Shown piece by piece: positions 7,209 through 8,627 of a stretch of 8,627 nt of DNA; the first letter of the stretch is position 1, and each line of letters begins with the position of its first letter. The stretch is from assembly GCA_023301245.1 (NCBI GenBank), contig JALZUV010000264.1, positions 1 through 8,627 of the forward strand, in the 5' to 3' direction. The translations under genes were made by a program, and so were the position numbers. The notes under the pieces are model-generated. The model was not told the origin of the DNA, did no database searches, and saw nothing but the letters and a program-made list of their open reading frames with translations. This stretch comes from Rickettsiales bacterium. GTDB taxonomy: Bacteria; Pseudomonadota; Alphaproteobacteria; Rickettsiales; JALZUV01.

Positions 7209-8627
7209 CTAAATATCCGCAAAAATATGAGTTTCCTGCGCACCACCGGGGTGCGTAACAGCGCCCTTCTCGGCCGTGCCAACGGTTTGAGCATACTTCC
7301 ATAGCGCGCCCGAATTATAATCGGTTTTACGAGGCTTCCAGCTTTTACGGCGTTCTGCCAATTGGCTTTCAGAAAGCTCAACATTCAGTGTACGGCTGTC
7401 GGCATCAATGGTGATGATATCGCCATTTTCGATAAGGCCGATAGGACCACCTTCGGCAGCTTCGGGGCCGACATGACCAATACAGAAGCCGCGCGTACCG
7501 CCGCTAAAGCGACCATCGGTAATGAGTGCAACCGACTCGCCTTTGCCTTGGCCATAAAGTGCGGCGGTGGTTGAGAGCATTTCGCGCATACCTGGGCCGC
7601 CTTTAGGGCCTTCATAGCGGATGACGAGCACTTCGCCTTCTTCAAATTCATTCTTACCGACCGCAGCGAAGGCATCCTCTTCGCAGTCAAACACGCGTGC
7701 AGGGCCGCTAAATTGGCGTTGTTTTAAACCTGCGACTTTTACGATTGCACCTTCAGGAGCAAGGTTACCTTTGAGGGTAACTACGCCGCCCGTGGGTGCA
7801 ATGGGTTTATCGTGCGGATAAACAACATCTTGGCCATCAGGCCATTTTACATTCGCCAAATTTTCAGCCATGGTTTTGCCTGTAACGGTCATACAATCAC
7901 CGTGCAAATAGCCACCTTCGAGCAAAGTTTTGAGTACGATTTGCACGCCGCCTACTTCGAATAAATCTTTAGCGACATATTTACCCCCCGGTTTTAAATC
8001 GGCGAGGTATGGCGTTTTATCGAAAATAGCCCCCACATCATGCAAATCAAATTCAATACCGCATTCGTGGGCGATGGCAGGTAGATGCAGGCCAGCGTTA
8101 GTAGAGCCACCTGTGGCTGCTACAATCATCGCCGCATTTTCGAGTGCCTTGCGCGTAACAATATCGCGCGGGCGGATTTTATTTTTAATAAGATGCATCA
8201 CCGCTTCGCCTGAACGAAACGCATAATCATCTCGCGACTCGTAACTAGCAGGCGGGCCAGATGATCCAGGTAGTGCTAAGCCAATCGCCTCGCTTACGCA
8301 GGCCATGGTGTTGGCGGTAAATTGTCCACCGCATGAACCACCTGATGGGCAGGCCACTTGCTCTAATTCGTTCAATTCTGCTTCCGTCATGTTGCCAGCG
8401 GAATGTTGGCCGACCCCTTCAAATACATCGACCACAGTCACTTCTTTGCCTTTATAAACACCGGGCAAGATAGAGCCGCCATAGAGGAAAACTGAAGGCA
8501 CATTGAGGCGCACCATCGACATCATCAATCCGGGTAACGACTTATCGCAGCCCGCGAGGCCAACGATAGCATCGTAACAATGGCCACGCATGGTTAGCTC
8601 AACCGAATCAGTAATAATATCGCGGCT
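7209..8627 (-). CDS. ilvD: Dihydroxy-acid dehydratase, C-terminal part (5' end outside window)
   Basis: IlvD dehydrates 2,3-dihydroxy-isovalerate and -methylvalerate to 2-oxo acids in valine, isoleucine and leucine synthesis, and supplies 2-oxoisovalerate for pantoate. The frame is open to the window edge: 12 codons before the first internal Met read SRDIITDSVELT, matching the family sequence before RGHCYDA, so the true start lies beyond 8627. About 472 of roughly 560 residues are present. Visible Fe-S ligand candidates are the Cys in AGCDKSLPG (codon 8549-8547), next to the Lys expected to be carbamylated, and the second Cys in ACPSGGSCGGQFTANTM (codon 8333-8331), 72 residues later. ACPSGGSC lacks the CPTCGSC triplet of E. 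coli-type enzymes, so a [2Fe-2S] form is more likely. The catalytic Ser is in DGRFSGGTRGF (codon 7505-7503). The gene is convergent with ppdK and ends in TAG. Confidence 0.96.
   Translation of the reverse strand, partial: SRDIITDSVELTMRGHCYDAIVGLAGCDKSLPGLMMSMVRLNVPSVFLYGGSILPGVYKGKEVTVVDVFEGVGQHSAGNMTEAELNELEQVACPSGGSCGGQFTANTMACVSEAIGLALPGSSGPPASYESRDDYAFRSGEAVMHLIKNKIRPRDIVTRKALENAAMIVAATGGSTNAGLHLPAIAHECGIEFDLHDVGAIFDKTPYLADLKPGGKYVAKDLFEVGGVQIVLKTLLEGGYLHGDCMTVTGKTMAENLANVKWPDGQDVVYPHDKPIAPTGGVVTLKGNLAPEGAIVKVAGLKQRQFSGPARVFDCEEDAFAAVGKNEFEEGEVLVIRYEGPKGGPGMREMLSTTAALYGQGKGESVALITDGRFSGGTRGFCIGHVGPEAAEGGPIGLIENGDIITIDADSRTLNVELSESQLAERRKSWKPRKTDYNSGALWKYAQTVGTAEKGAVTHPGGAQETHIFADI

Noticed and set aside
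7362..8226. Several 60-100 codon open frames antisense to ilvD, or in other frames of it
   Set aside because: All lie within strongly conserved IlvD sequence and show no motif of their own.
7209..8591. ilvD starting at the internal Met at 8591
   Set aside because: The frame stays open upstream to the window edge and encodes family-like sequence there, and the expected first cluster Cys would otherwise be missing. The gene is simply cut by the window.

Overview
The window is 8.6 kb of compact, slightly AT-leaning bacterial chromosome with five recognisable housekeeping or biosynthetic genes and the first codons of a sixth. The organism is most likely a proteobacterium. A split glycyl-tRNA synthetase (glyQ/glyS) followed directly by pyruvate,phosphate dikinase (ppdK) is, from memory, an arrangement typical of Alphaproteobacteria. 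The biosynthetic genes panD and ilvD argue against a heavily reduced obligate intracellular parasite. The taxonomic call is an inference and needs a homology search.

Layout: (1) 1-1087, minus strand: a ResB/CcsB-type cytochrome c maturation membrane protein, followed through an ATGA overlap by the start of a second exported or membrane protein cut by the window edge. (2) 1088-1188: a 101-base divergent intergenic region with a plausible sigma70-type promoter firing toward glyQ. (3) 1189-7078, plus strand: a tight four-gene run glyQ-panD-glyS-ppdK. glyQ/panD overlap by ATGA, panD/glyS by TAATG, and ppdK follows after 15 bases with a good Shine-Dalgarno. (4) 7079-7208: 130 bases between convergent genes, holding one strong hairpin. 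(5) 7209-8627, minus strand: the C-terminal ~470 residues of dihydroxy-acid dehydratase (ilvD), with its N-terminus outside the window.

The unusual point is panD (aspartate 1-decarboxylase) lying between the two subunit genes of one enzyme, translationally coupled on both sides. The run therefore joins glycyl-tRNA charging, beta-alanine supply for pantothenate/CoA, and PEP/pyruvate interconversion. GlyRS releases AMP and PPi, both of which PPDK can consume when it runs toward pyruvate and ATP; that link is a hypothesis. ilvD makes 2-oxoisovalerate, the precursor of valine, leucine and pantoate, but it lies on the opposite strand and is not part of the operon. I found no mobile element, CRISPR array, RNA gene or clearly new system; all complete genes belong to known families.
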